Shown here piece by piece: positions 47,451 through 59,115 of a DNA stretch of 64,000 nt (the stretch's first letter is position 1; the number at the start of each line of letters is the position of its first letter). Origin of the DNA: Chamaecyparis obtusa. Its lineage: Eukaryota; Streptophyta; Pinopsida; Cupressales; Cupressaceae. The notes under the pieces are model-generated. The model ran no database searches and was not told the origin of the DNA. It saw only the letters and a program-made list of their open reading frames with translations. Both the position numbers and the translations under genes were made by a program. Location: positions 1-64,000 of the forward strand of contig BSBK01006353.1 in the NCBI GenBank assembly GCA_027943335.1, read 5' to 3'.

Positions 47451-47672
47451 TTGAAGGAAATGCACAGAAAAGGCTCTGAAATAGTGGCTCTATCTGACAG
47501 AGAGTCCATGCTAGGCTTCATGACTAACCTAGAGCACATTCCTTGTTATGGAGGAAGTTTGAATGGTGAAGAACTTATGGAATGGATAGAGGACCTAGAT
47601 AACCATTTTGACTACAAGTATCTTATTAATAACCATTTTGACTACAAGTATCTTATGGATAGAGGACCTTGA
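47451..47672 (+). pseudogene. Retrotransposon gag fragment
   Basis: 73 codons including GGSLNGEELMEWIEDLDNHF, which resembles the start of the Gypsy gag (retrotrans_gag) domain where a ground plan of 'GE...LxxWIxxLDxxFxY' is typical. The unit 'aaccattttgactacaagtatctta' is repeated, a local duplication of part of the domain. No pol sequence follows, so this is a short remnant. Confidence 0.5.
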
Positions 47673-48038
47673 TAACCATTTTGACTCATTTAGTATCTTA
47701 TTGAGCTTCACTTTGTTTCAAGAATATAGTTTAATATTCTCTACTAAATAGGGCCAACCACGTGAAGGTGGAAGCTCATTTGGCCCCACCCCCCTCCCCC
47801 TAACATCACTCTACATTCCCCGTTAACATCTAACATTCATTCATTCTTTCAATTATTAATAAAATGTAACATTCAATCAATATCACATGATAACATTCAT
47901 TAACACATTAGATTCGTTAACACGCAACATTCATCAATATGAAAATAAACACATAATTCATGAACATTCATTAGCACATAATTAAATTCATTGAGACATA
48001 AAATTCAGTCATTATCAATTAAGGTATTTAGATGACAA
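47673..48038. other. Region downstream of the CACTA genes
   Basis: Rich in short imperfect repeats of the aacattcat type. It could be the 3' subterminal region of the CACTA element, but I found no CACTA-type terminus here. Confidence 0.3.
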
Positions 48039-51000
48039 TCATTTCTTTTTTCTCTTTCTAATTTTTTTTTCTATGTAAGCTCTAAGAGGAGCATCAGTGT
48101 TATCATCAATACCCCCCTCATGAGTTGTTTTGTTCTTTATTCTTGATGATCTCAAATTCCTATGCTGCTGCAAAGGGGGATCCTCTACAATAACAAATAA
48201 AAGAGTTAAATTTAAAATATTTAATTATAATTGTTACAAGTATTTAATAATTTTAAAGAACATAACTGTGGCGCTCTTTAATTACCTGATCTGGCCACAT
48301 CATTTTGTCTAGACTCAACCTCAACATGCTCATGAGCACCGACCCCTCGATCCTCTACAGTTGCTATACAAAATGTTACATTAATCCAAACACCAATTGT
48401 AATTACATATAAAAATTTTAATAGCAAATGTATACCTCCACCACTAGGATGCACATCATGCGAACCTTCATTATGCATAGATTGTGTAGAAGGATTGTCA
48501 GGCTGCATTCCAATATCCTACACATTGTTATCATTGCTTTCTTAAAACAGATATACTCACTTTATATTAGAACTTAACATCAAATAGACTAATTGGTAAA
48601 GTATTCAATTTGAAATAAATTTCATTTAGCTTATTTACCTGTGGCTCAGATGCATCATTATTTGAACCTTGCACACTGATTTCAGCTCGTAGCCGTTCAG
48701 CCACAGCTCTATAGCCTTGTTGGAAGCCAATTCTCTTGTCCTCTTCTATGAGGCATCTATTGAACTCTGACCCCTACATTTTTTCTTGGTATGGTGAATT
48801 TTACTTGCATTGTTTGATCAAAAAAAATTTCCTTGCAATATATAAAAAAATTGATACAAGTTTTCATTTACTAATACTTACAACTCGTGCTTGAAGTTTG
48901 GAAAAACCACCAGAGCCGAGCTTGTGTGTCCCGTGCTTTTCTAATCTTGCCTTTGTTGCCTTTGATGTGTCAGGCAATCTATGAAAAGTTTGAAATATGT
49001 TAGAGACCAGTATAGGAAAAATTTAGAGGTTAATTGGTACATAATTACATTCTCAAAAGTATCACATACCTTGCTCTACTCTCTACTGGCGTAATTCCTT
49101 TTTTCATGTCGGCTTTATACTTTCCATCCAAAATCAAACCCTGCCACTTAGCCTCAAGAACACAGGGCGGATGCTCGTGCCTTGGGTTAACCTCTAAATA
49201 TTTCCTGTACTGGTCCCTAATATACTTCAAACATAAACCAGCTCTTTCAAGGAGCTTGTTTCTCTCGAATGCACGAGGTCCAAAAAGTTGGGTCATACTA
49301 TGTACAAGATCATCCTTCAACTTTTTATCTTGGTTATTCCACCTTTTAAGTAAAAAAAAACATGTTAGACTCATAAATGAAGAGAAGCTACCTTTAATAT
49401 AGTTCAAGAAATTGATGAAAAGGAAAACTATTCTAGCAATGATATGAAATCAAAATAGTGGTTTGGGGTTTTAGTTAGGATATGATGTTCCACCATGTAC
49501 GTATGGTGGGCCCGAATATCTGCAAACACTCGTCACCAAGTTTTCGCCAAAAAATATCATTCCCTACAAAATAATCATGGGATCATTAGTCGATGAAGAG
49601 TGATCAAAAACTAAATTACTATTATATCACTATAGAATAATAATAACTTTAAAGTACCTGGAAGTTTGGATACTTTTAAGGGAACGCCTTCATCATCCCT
49701 GATAATCAATACGCAATCCTTCACCGTTCCCGTACTAGGAACACGGGAACATCCAGGAAATGATGTTGCATTGGGACTTGTTGCATCTCCTATTGCAAAA
49801 AATGAAAACCATTATCAAATGCCTCCAAGAAATAATACTTCAAGGGAAATAAATTGGTGCAGAGCACCCATGGCACAAACACAATCAAGGGATCTACATC
49901 GTAAACACATAACACTTAAACACATAACAAAAGAGAGAAAAAGAGGGATTTGTGTACCAGTAGATGGTGCAACAGTTGGTGCATTTAGGCTGTGTGTTGT
50001 TGACATGGCAGTCAGCAAGACATTTGTGGCTGTCCTGGATGGAGGCGGCGTTGTCATATCATCATGGAAAGGAGCTGAAGAATAAAATTGTTAGAGCATG
50101 CATAAATATAGAATGCGTGGACTAGCATGGACAAGATTGTTAGAGCATTAAAAAAAAAGATTGTTCGAGCATGTATTGTCAATGATTATGATCATTCCTA
50201 TATATATTTAGTGGAAAACACAAGTGGGGAATGGAACATGTGATCTACCTGAACCACTTGCAATACCGGCCTCATCATGGGAATGGGGTTCAAAATTACG
50301 CAAATAACTCTGTAAAGACAATGCATCCATATTTTAATTAATGTCATAAAAGAGCATAACATAAAAACCATTATTGAACTCTTGTAATAATTAAAAATTT
50401 CAATAATAATTACTTTAAAGTTTTCAGAAGTGCACAACAACTCAGCTACCCTGTCTTTTATTTCCTGAGTCTGAGGATGTATGGATACCAAACGTAGAAG
50501 TTCTTTCCCAATTTTCTTTAGTAGCTTTTTAATGGAACCGATCGGGTCATCGGTCTCTGCTAAATCAATAAAAAAAGGGTCCACAAGGGGGGACTGCAGG
50601 TTGCTTTCCCTCTCTCCGACCACCGGCCCTCTGTGACAACAATAGTATTAGTATTATCAAAATTACTCCAAAACAATGAAGAAAATAACATTAAAAAAAA
50701 TAACATTTTGCTTCTATCTAGTTTGCACAATTACAATGAGTTTTACCTGCTCATGTGTAGATGAGCTAGGAATATCGTCACCATCACCTTCAGGCGGTTG
50801 CTCCATATTGTGCCCCTGTGTCAAAGATCAAGTATAAAAATGTTAGCCAAAAATTTAATAACTAAATGGTATGTTGGAGTCATTGATTAGAAGTTGGTTT
50901 AATAGTATGTACCACCCCCATGATAGTAGCCTCGTTTGTATCTATGCGGTTCAAATTATAATCAATAAGCAGCTCTTCCCCTGCACGTATTGATTTTATC

Positions 51001-51756
51001 GCACAGATGAATACACGATTTCCCTCGCACACCTCAAATATGCAATTGGGTTGCTTTATAGTTGACCCAGGTCGTGTACTATTTATAAAACCCGCAATAT
51101 TCCCTGTTGCTTTTGGCCTTCCATCAATGTATATAGCCACACTTTTACTTTGATTATTGTCTTGCTATTGTATATAATTTGCCGAGAGTGCATACCTACG
51201 CATACTTTTTTTATATTGAACAATATGCATCCAACTTTTGTAATCGTAACATGGTCCAACATACTCCATCAATTCAGAAACTTTGTTGTAAGACACCTTT
51301 ATGCCATCCATAGAAAATAGGCCCAAACCATGTAATGATGATGGTGCTATGCGATATATCCTCTCATTAACACAAAAATCAGTGTTTATTGGAGGAAGTT
51401 CCTTGGGTACCCAATGTTTCTGTAGATGTTGGTACCTCAAGGGCACCTCGATGTCGCCTTTCGTCTCATCATCATAAGAACATGACCCCCCTTGAGCAAG
51501 GAAAAATTTCATGTGTTTATTGAATTTCCTTCTAGTCCTTTGACCTCTAGTTAATCTCCCTATTCTAGATAAACTGCATGTCTCACTTTCCTCTTCTATT
51601 CCTATATTTCCCTCACTTGAGGAAGACACTTCTGACAAATACCTATTTGTTGGTACCTGCAAATGGGAGAGATCTTAGAAGACATCAATCTTACTATTGA
51701 TAAGTGTATTAAATAGACTTTCTATAAGGTGTATTGACTTATACCTGTCGATCCAT
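48039..51756 (-). CDS. SET-domain protein with Transposase_24-like region, second CACTA gene
   Basis: I infer a multi-exon gene. Exon 1 (51756-51745) gives MDRQ; exon 2 (51656-50913) carries the SET domain. SET motifs are SLHGLGLFS, SELMEYVG, AIYIDGRPKATGNIAGFIN, QPNCIFE and KSIRAGEELLIDYN; the usual NHSC is replaced. A TAG at 51167-51165 interrupts the domain. Later exons encode an acidic/Pro-rich linker. Exons near 49553-49072 (GNDIFWRKLGDECLQIFGPT, LVHSMTQLFGPRAFERNK, HPPCVLEAKWQGLI) resemble the Transposase_24/TNPA-type family. They are followed by 48979-48884, 48775-48643, about 48523-48438, 48364-48287 and a last exon from 48188 ending in the basic tail KKIRKRKKK. Phases agree from 49553 onward; the junction near 50747/50635 I could not phase. 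TNPA-type proteins bind the element's subterminal repeats. A SET domain would methylate lysine, perhaps on histones (inference). Confidence 0.7.
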
Positions 51757-52009
51757 GAGACTGTGCGGGATGCTCTTGAAAGGGGTTCAATTTCCTGCAA
51801 ATGTAATTCAATTATCGTGAGCATAATCACATCATAATCATAATCACATCCATCATAAGCATCACATAAAAATTAAAAACATTAAAACGTACACATTATA
51901 ACACTTATAGCTTTTAAATAGATAATGAATAAACTATGTAACCATTTAAGACAAATATATTTCTATCAAGAAATGAATATTAAATACATTAAGGATTGAT
52001 GGCATACCT

Positions 52010-52031
52010 TTAAATTTCATCATCATCATCC

Positions 52032-52071
<40 letters not shown>

Positions 52072-55000
52072 CGTCATCCTCGTCATCATCATCATCGTCG
52101 TCGTCGTCGTTGTCGTCATCATCAACATCATCATCATCAACATCAACATCATCTTCATCATCATCATCAGTAGCAGCATCATCTTCTTCTTCTTCTTCAT
52201 AAAAATTTGTCTCAGGAACATCATCCAATAATTGTCGATCGTGATCATCATCTACATCATCTTCTACTTCTTCGGTATCTTCTTCTTCCATCGCATTATA
52301 CTTTATCGGCCTTCCTCTCGGTTCATGTCTAACAATAAATGACCAACCCGGTTTATGTGAAACCTTTGAGTAAAATACCTGCTCACATTGGCTTGGAAGA
52401 ACATAGGGCTCATCCCCAACTGGCTCAAACGACCTTGTATTAACCATTGTAAATCCATTATCATGTTCAATAACAGTTCTATTAGGATCATTTGGATTAA
52501 GTCGTAGCCTGTACCATTTGACAACGAAGAGTACTAATTTGAAGGAACTAAAGTCGCACTCAAGTATATCATCCAAAATGCCATAGTATTGATTTTTAGA
52601 CTCTTGAGGATCTAAGTCATTTCTAGATGAAATATTAGTCACTTGAAAGACTGCAGTTATTCCAGAATCACAAGTTTTCTTCGTGTCATCCAACACTTTG
52701 ACGCAAAATTTTTGACCATTACAGAACATACCCTTGTGGTGTTTAACCTGCAATAATATGTGAAACATGTCAAAATTATTATATCGTGAGTTGATAAACA
52801 TACGGGTGATTAATAATTTTGTACGTACCTGGAAATCTCTTAAACCATATGCTAAATCTATTTCCCTTTGCGTAACATTAGAATCTCCATTACGATGAGC
52901 TTCTTTAACCAATGAAGATACACCTTCCCATGTTAATGTGTGACCAGAATGTTGACATCGTTCAATCCATACCGTCATCCAATCAAGATTGTTTGCAATA
53001 TACAAATGTAGTGCATCCCACTCTCGAGCAACTGTACAAAAAAAAAATAGACGACTTACAACCAATTTATTTTGAAGATTAAGAAATAATTTATTACAAT
53101 AACATCTTATAATTTATTACCTGTCACTTTCCTCAATCTACCTTTCCCCATCAAGTACTCCTCTTTGAATTTTTTAAAAGGGTCGAGATCCCAAATGCGA
53201 TCTACATGGATATTTGAAGCAAACTTAGGAAGATATTCAGTAATGTACACCATAGTCTGGTATACCATGTATCCCTCTACCATAGAACCCTCAGGATGTG
53301 CTCTTTGTCGAACCAAAGCCTTCAAAGATTTCAAGTGCCTCTCAACCATCCACATTGACCTAGTGTGTGCAGGTCCACACAATTCAATCTCCTCAACTTG
53401 GTGTATGAGGTAGTGTTCTTGTGCATTGAAAAAAGTTGGAGGTAGACACTTTTGCATTTCACACAATAAATGAGGAATTCTTCTCTTCCAATAGTTTATA
53501 TCTTCTTTATGAATTTCTTTAGATGACAACCACCTACATTAAGAGATTCAAGTCACAAAAAATATATAAATACGAGACTTTACAAAATAATATACAATAG
53601 ATTACATAGCAAGAAAAACAAATCGCGAATATAATAAATATATACAACAAATTGAACAGATATTACTGCTTACCTCATGTATTTTCCAAGATCATATATC
53701 ACTTGTTTGATGTTATTGTTGAAGTGCTCTGGGAGAGATAGAGGTAGCACGTACTGCAGTAATTATAAACCAATCATTTCATTATTTTCTAACATAACAT
53801 AATGAATAGTACATGTAGTTTATGAATATATTGTAAATACAGAAGAACATAACTTACCTTGATGAAAGTATGCCAATCATGCGTTTTGAGCCCTGCCCCA
53901 AATTCACTTTTCTTTGATATGAGATTGCTTATGTTCCCAGCAAATCCTGTGGAAAATCGAATTTTTCGTATGACTTCTTTTATGGCATCACTTTGCTGCT
54001 CCGTTAATAACCAAGGAAGGGCACTTATATTAATCTGATCTCTATTGCTATTTGAGTGAATGAAATTCTTCAGTGCATGATTGGATTCATGAATGTCATT
54101 ACAAATTTTGACAATTTTTTCTTTGTCACGCCTTCCATCCAGTATTTTCCACAATGTCTCTGTTATATTCTTTCCAACATGCATAAGATCAAACAAATGC
54201 ACAATTTGTAGGTCCTCGTAGTAGGGCAACCTACTAAATTGTCTGGGATAGCTTTTTAGTCCCTTTGGAAGGTTGTCAGTAGTGCCTTGACGACCTTCAC
54301 GATCATCAATTACATAATTAGTAAACAAAAATCACAATAGAAATATATAAATTACAAACATAAACCATTAAGTGGAACGACATTACCTCGACGATTAATT
54401 CTATTATATTCCAACTTCCATAGGCGAGGTGTCATTCTTCGTGGCTTTGATGTAGTCTCTTCTTTCCCATTGAAAAGATGTTTTTCCATACTTCGATACT
54501 TATGATTCCTGTGGAGGAAGTGTCTGTACTCATCAAACACATGCTTTCCTAAACTTTTTGAATGACGAGATTTCATCTTTGGACCACAAACTAGACATGC
54601 AAATTTTCCGTTTGTTTGAAGACCTACAAGATAATGATATAATTGGATTATTAAATATGTTGATTTTTATAATTAGAATTATCATGCGCAACTTGAATTC
54701 ACTATAACATACCACAAAAATGTGTTAGCCCTGGGGCATCATGTATTGTCCATACAAGTATTGCATGGAATTGAAATTGTCTTTGTCCTATTGGTCTAGA
54801 CACGTCATACATAGTGACACCGTTCCATAACTCCACCAACTCGTCAATAAGAGGCTCAATATATACATTCATATCTTTAACTTGATATTTACCTACTTGA
54901 ATGAACAGTAACATTACATAATTATTGTGACCATTTTACTGTAAGATTTGTAAGTACATGTAAATTAATAACTATCAAATGATAAAATACCTGGAACAAT

Positions 55001-56271
55001 CATTGCCAACATAATGTGCTCCCTCTTTATTGACATCCACGGAGGAATGTTATTGCTGATAACAAAAACAGGCCACACCGAGCAAACAGATCTCATCTCT
55101 CCAAATGGATTGACACCATCCGCTGCCAATGAAAGCCTGAGATTACGAGGTTCTTCTTTGAAGTGTTGCCACTTTTCCTCTATGTACATAAATGCCGAAC
55201 CATCCGCAGGGATTCGAATAATGTCATCTCGACTTCTATTGCGTGCATGGTAATCCATAAATTGTGCCAAGCTAGTACACCTGAATAATTGTCGCATCCG
55301 TGGAATAATGGGGATGTAACGAAGAACCTTGTGAGGCACCTTTTTTGTTATTCGATCTGTTCGATATCTACTCGTATGACATACAGGGCATTGTGTTGCA
55401 AATTCATGTTCTTTATAATATATAATATGATCATTGGGACAAGCATGTATTGCTTGATACTCCATTCCAATATCTTTCATAATAGCAGATAATTCTCGAT
55501 ATGAGCGAGGTAGAATATTTGATGGTGGTAACAAAAACTCGCCTATCAATCTACAACAAAAAATATAAGTTGTTAATATAAACAATATTAGTGGTACATT
55601 ATTCACCCTTTGTTAACTATAAAGACATATATGACATACCTTAACATACGTGACATTGTTATGTTGGATAAACCATTCATAACCTTCAAGTTCAACAACA
55701 ACAATACAGCAGAGAGAAGAGTTGTTTGGGAGTCTTTGTATAGGGGCTCGTATGCCTTCTCAAGTAGAGGTACATCAAGGCTATCATCATCATCATGATC
55801 AGATCCGCTTGGACTAAATGTGTCATGGATCAATGTATTTATACCATCATCTTCAATTGTGTTTTCTAGCGCATGATCGTCATCTTCCATGGGATCATCA
55901 TCTTCACCTTGGATATTCGCACCCCCATGTTCCTCCATATCATGTACTTCCCTGGGGAGATCAACCTATATAAAATTGATTAACATAAATAAACCATGAT
56001 CTTCAACTCATCATCAAGTGATTTCATATGTATATAAATTGTTAAAATGATATAATGAACAACTTACCAGTGGATGATAGTCATGCCCCCCTTCAATGTG
56101 ACCATTCTCCCTACAATGTCTCTTAACTGTTTTGATTAGCAATCTTCTACGGTTTAAGCCCTTACAAATTTTGCAGGGACAATAACATTTTCCATCACCT
56201 TTTCTTTTCAAGTTAGACCACAATCTAGCGATTGTCTCCCTATTTTGTTCTTCACTTATATTATCTGACAT
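52010..56271 (-). CDS. CACTA transposase (TNPD-like), ten exons, intact
   Basis: My exons on the minus strand are 56271-56068, 55965-55640, 55550-54991, 54892-54713, 54623-54387, 54294-53858, 53753-53674, 53533-53121, 53031-52829 and 52747-52010. Every junction has GT-AG and the phases agree. The total is 3378 bases, or 1125 residues without an internal stop. Domains in order: transposase-associated zinc region (ARLWSNLKRKGDGKCYCPC); Transposase_21 core (YKEHEFATQCPVCHTSRYR, LRLSLAADGVNPFGEM, KYQVKDMNVYIEPLIDELVE); the TNP2 region (FDLMHVGKNITETLWKILDG); DUF4218 (CLPPTFFNAQEHYLIHQVEE, GSMVEGYMVYQTMVYITEYL); DUF4216 (QYYGILDDILECDFSSFKLV). It ends with an Asp/Glu tail of about 90 residues. It would bind and cut the element ends in the nucleus. 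The intact frame suggests recent activity. Confidence 0.9.
52015..52200 (-). repeat. GAY trinucleotide tract encoding the transposase acidic tail
   Basis: Read on the plus strand this is a long run of catcat/cgtcgt/cttctt triplets; on the minus strand it is GAT, GAC and GAA codons in frame 1 of the last transposase exon. It gives almost only Asp and Glu. The tract varies in triplets, so changes in copy number would keep the frame. Confidence 0.9.
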
Positions 56272-56399
56272 GATCGTTCTTCGCAGGAAGCAAAAATTGG
56301 GCTATGAAAACTTCGGTCTACAACTTTCAGTGACTAAGAAAAATTGTCAAAAGTACACAAATCTTCTTAGACCTAGTTAAATCCTTTAATATTTTAAAA

Positions 56400-57020
56400 G
56401 TCTAGTTAAAATATACATTAGATTAAAAAATATACAATTTTCATGCCTGAGCGCGTGGCTACGACTAGTGCAATGGTCTTCTTGCTTAGCTCTAGAAGCT
56501 CTCTAGCAATCAAAACATATAAGCTACAAGGCCTAACAGCAATTTCAAAACATATAAGCTACAAGGCAAGACATATTACATGACATGGCAAAAGGATTAA
56601 AATATACATTAGATTAAAATATATACAATTTTCAAACCTGAGCGCGCGGCTATAACTCGTGCAATGGTCTTCTTGCTTAGCTCTAGAAGCTCTCCAGCAA
56701 TCAAAACATATAAGCTATTAGAATTCATTAACTTTCTGTAATTGGAAAACTCTATTTGATATTAGACCGTAAACTACTACTATTCTCTCCATAAGAACTA
56801 ATTACAAAATTCTTTCAAGTTCACATCCATGATTCCCTTTAGATTAAAATATACAGCAAAAATAAGCTAAAAGTCTAGTTAAAATATACATTAGATTAAA
56901 AAATATACAATTTTCAAACCTGAGCGCGCGGCTATAACTCGTGCAATGGTCTTCTTGCTTAGCTTTAGAAGCTCTCCAGCAATCAAAACATATAAGCTAC
57001 AAGGCCTAATAGCAATTTCA
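56400..57020 (-). repeat. Three direct repeats upstream of the CACTA transposase
   Basis: Units at about 56408-56575, 56597-56720 and 56885-57020 share caatggtcttcttgcttagc and agcaatcaaaacatataagc. They differ in length, and the first holds an internal duplication of 'aaaacatataagctacaaggc'. Their position just 5' of the transposase suggests a promoter or subterminal region of the element. Between 56272 and 56400 and between the units I see nothing else. Confidence 0.75.
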
Positions 57021-57091
57021 AAACAAGGGTCATCAAAAGAACCAAAAACAATGTGTGCAAACAATACCTTGTGAAGTGGTATAGACAATTA

Positions 57092-58654
57092 GAAGATGCT
57101 ACTATGTGCTAGGGAACTTCTTAGAACTGTTGGTATATTCTTACAACTTGTTACACCTGGGATATTCTTCTCTGTAGATGCTACTGTGTGCCGTGGTCCA
57201 AACGGGCCCATAAATGTGGTTGAATAGCAATACATTCAAGTGGCTTACACAAGGGACAGTCACTGTGAGATATCCTCATGTGTGACTGTCCTTGTCACAA
57301 ATGAGGACATCTCACAGTGACTGTCCCTTGTGTAATTGCCACTTGAATGAGGTCAGTCACTGTAAAGACAACATGATAATGTACACATACAATGAGTGTA
57401 CATTATCATGTTGTCTTTACAGTGGCTGCCCTCATGTTGTATATTCTTCTCTGTAGATGCTACTACGTGCTAGGGAACTTCTTAGAACTGTTGGTATATT
57501 CTTACAACTTGTTACACCTGGGATATTCTTCTTTGTAGATGCTACTGTGTGTCGTGGTCCAAACGGGCCCATAAATGTGGTTGAATAGCAATACATTCAA
57601 GTGGCAATTACACAAGGGACAGTCACTATGAGATGTCCTCATGTGTGACTGTCCTTGTCACAAATGAGGACATCTCACAGTGACTGTCCCTTGTGTAATT
57701 AAGTATTGTGGGGAAGCATTCTAAATAACCAAAGCCGCTAACAATAAATTCAACACAGATATGTCCTCATTTCTGGGTATTTTAGCTCTCTAACAGCTGA
57801 ATACCAGATTAAATAATAATGACAAAAGAAAAATAAACCCAACGTACTCAGAAATTGTAGCTGTGATTTTGCGGAGGGAATCTCTCTCAGCGCTGTTGAA
57901 AACACAAATGACAACCCGCTTGATTTCGCGGAGGGAATCTCTCTCGGTGCTGTTCAAAACACAAATGACAACCCGCTTTGTTCAAAACACAAATGATAAC
58001 CCGCTTGATTTCGCGGAGGGAATCTCTCTCGGCACTGTTGAAAACACAAATGACAACGTTCCTTTTTTTTTTTGCACTTATATCCCGACCAACATAAGGT
58101 CCATTTGTAATACAACATGATAATGTACACTTACAGTGAGTGTACATTATCATGTTGTCCTTAGAGTGACTATCCTCATTTGTTGAAGAAGAAAAGCATT
58201 AATGTGGCTGAATAGCAATACATTCAAGTGGCAATTACACAAGGGACAGTCACTATGAGATGTCCTCATTTGTGACTGTCCTTACAGTGAGTGTACATTA
58301 TCATGGTGTCTTTAGAGTGACTGTCCTCATTTGTTGAAGAAGAAAAGCATTGATGTGGTTCAATAGCAATACATTCAAGTGGCAATTACACAAGGGACAA
58401 TCACTGTGAGATGTCCTCATGTGTGACTGTCCTTGTCACAAATGAGGACATCTCACAATGACTGTCCCTTGTGTAATTCAAGTGGCAATTACACAAGGGA
58501 CAGTCACTGTGAGATGTCCTCATTTGTGACTGTCCTTACAATGAGTGTACATTATCATGTTGTCTTTAGAGTGACTGTCCTCATTTGTTGAAGAAGAAAA
58601 GCATTAATGTGGTTCAATAGCAATACATTCAAGTGGCAATTACACAAGGGACAA
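57092..58654 (-). repeat. Inverted palindromic repeat array, part 1
   Basis: The same P, C and G modules as in the left arrays, now mostly in opposite orientation: G modules at 57092-57209 and 57441-57570, and a partial C module at about 57721-57917. At 57860-58060 the C-module edge 'cgcggagggaatctctctc' with 'gttgaaaacacaaatgacaa' is repeated three to four times in tandem. The short frames this produces are not genes. Confidence 0.9.
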
Positions 58655-59079
58655 TGTCATGAGCCGTGACATATTGAACTTAGTATAATAATAAAATGAT
58701 TAGATGATATATAATAATCTATTATTAACGGTATATAACAATAATATATAATTATTATCAAAAGATAATAATAATATATAGTTAGCATAATAAGTAATAT
58801 GTTAATTAAATAATATTAAAATATTAATAAATAATATAATTATGATTATAATTATAATATAAATTAATAATAAATAATTATTAATAAATTATATATATTA
58901 TATTATAATAATATATTAAGTAATAATATTAAATCAATTATTGATATAATAATTTTAATATATAAATAATATTAATAAACCTCTCAATATAAAACAATAT
59001 GTTATCACTATAATAATATTTATTATAATATTATTAATATTACTAACATCATTAATTATAATATTTAATAATAACAATA

Positions 59080-59115
<36 letters not shown>

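Larger units (their letters stand above)
48039..57091 (-). mobile_element. CACTA (En/Spm) transposon core with two genes
   Basis: Two minus-strand genes follow one another: the transposase (56271-52010) and a SET/Transposase_24-like gene (51756-48039). Upstream of the first lie three direct repeats of a ~100-170-bp unit. The limits given are the coding ends and the first inverted G module; the true CACTA termini were not located. Inverted palindromic arrays flank it on both sides and may be part of the element. Confidence 0.8.

Noticed and set aside
49666..50085. A 139-codon plus-strand frame in the CACTA region
   Set aside because: It lies opposite minus-strand exons with matching motifs and splice sites, and resembles nothing known.
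51946..52251. Poly-Met minus-strand frame
   Set aside because: Alternative frame of the triplet repeat; the Asp/Glu frame continues the transposase.
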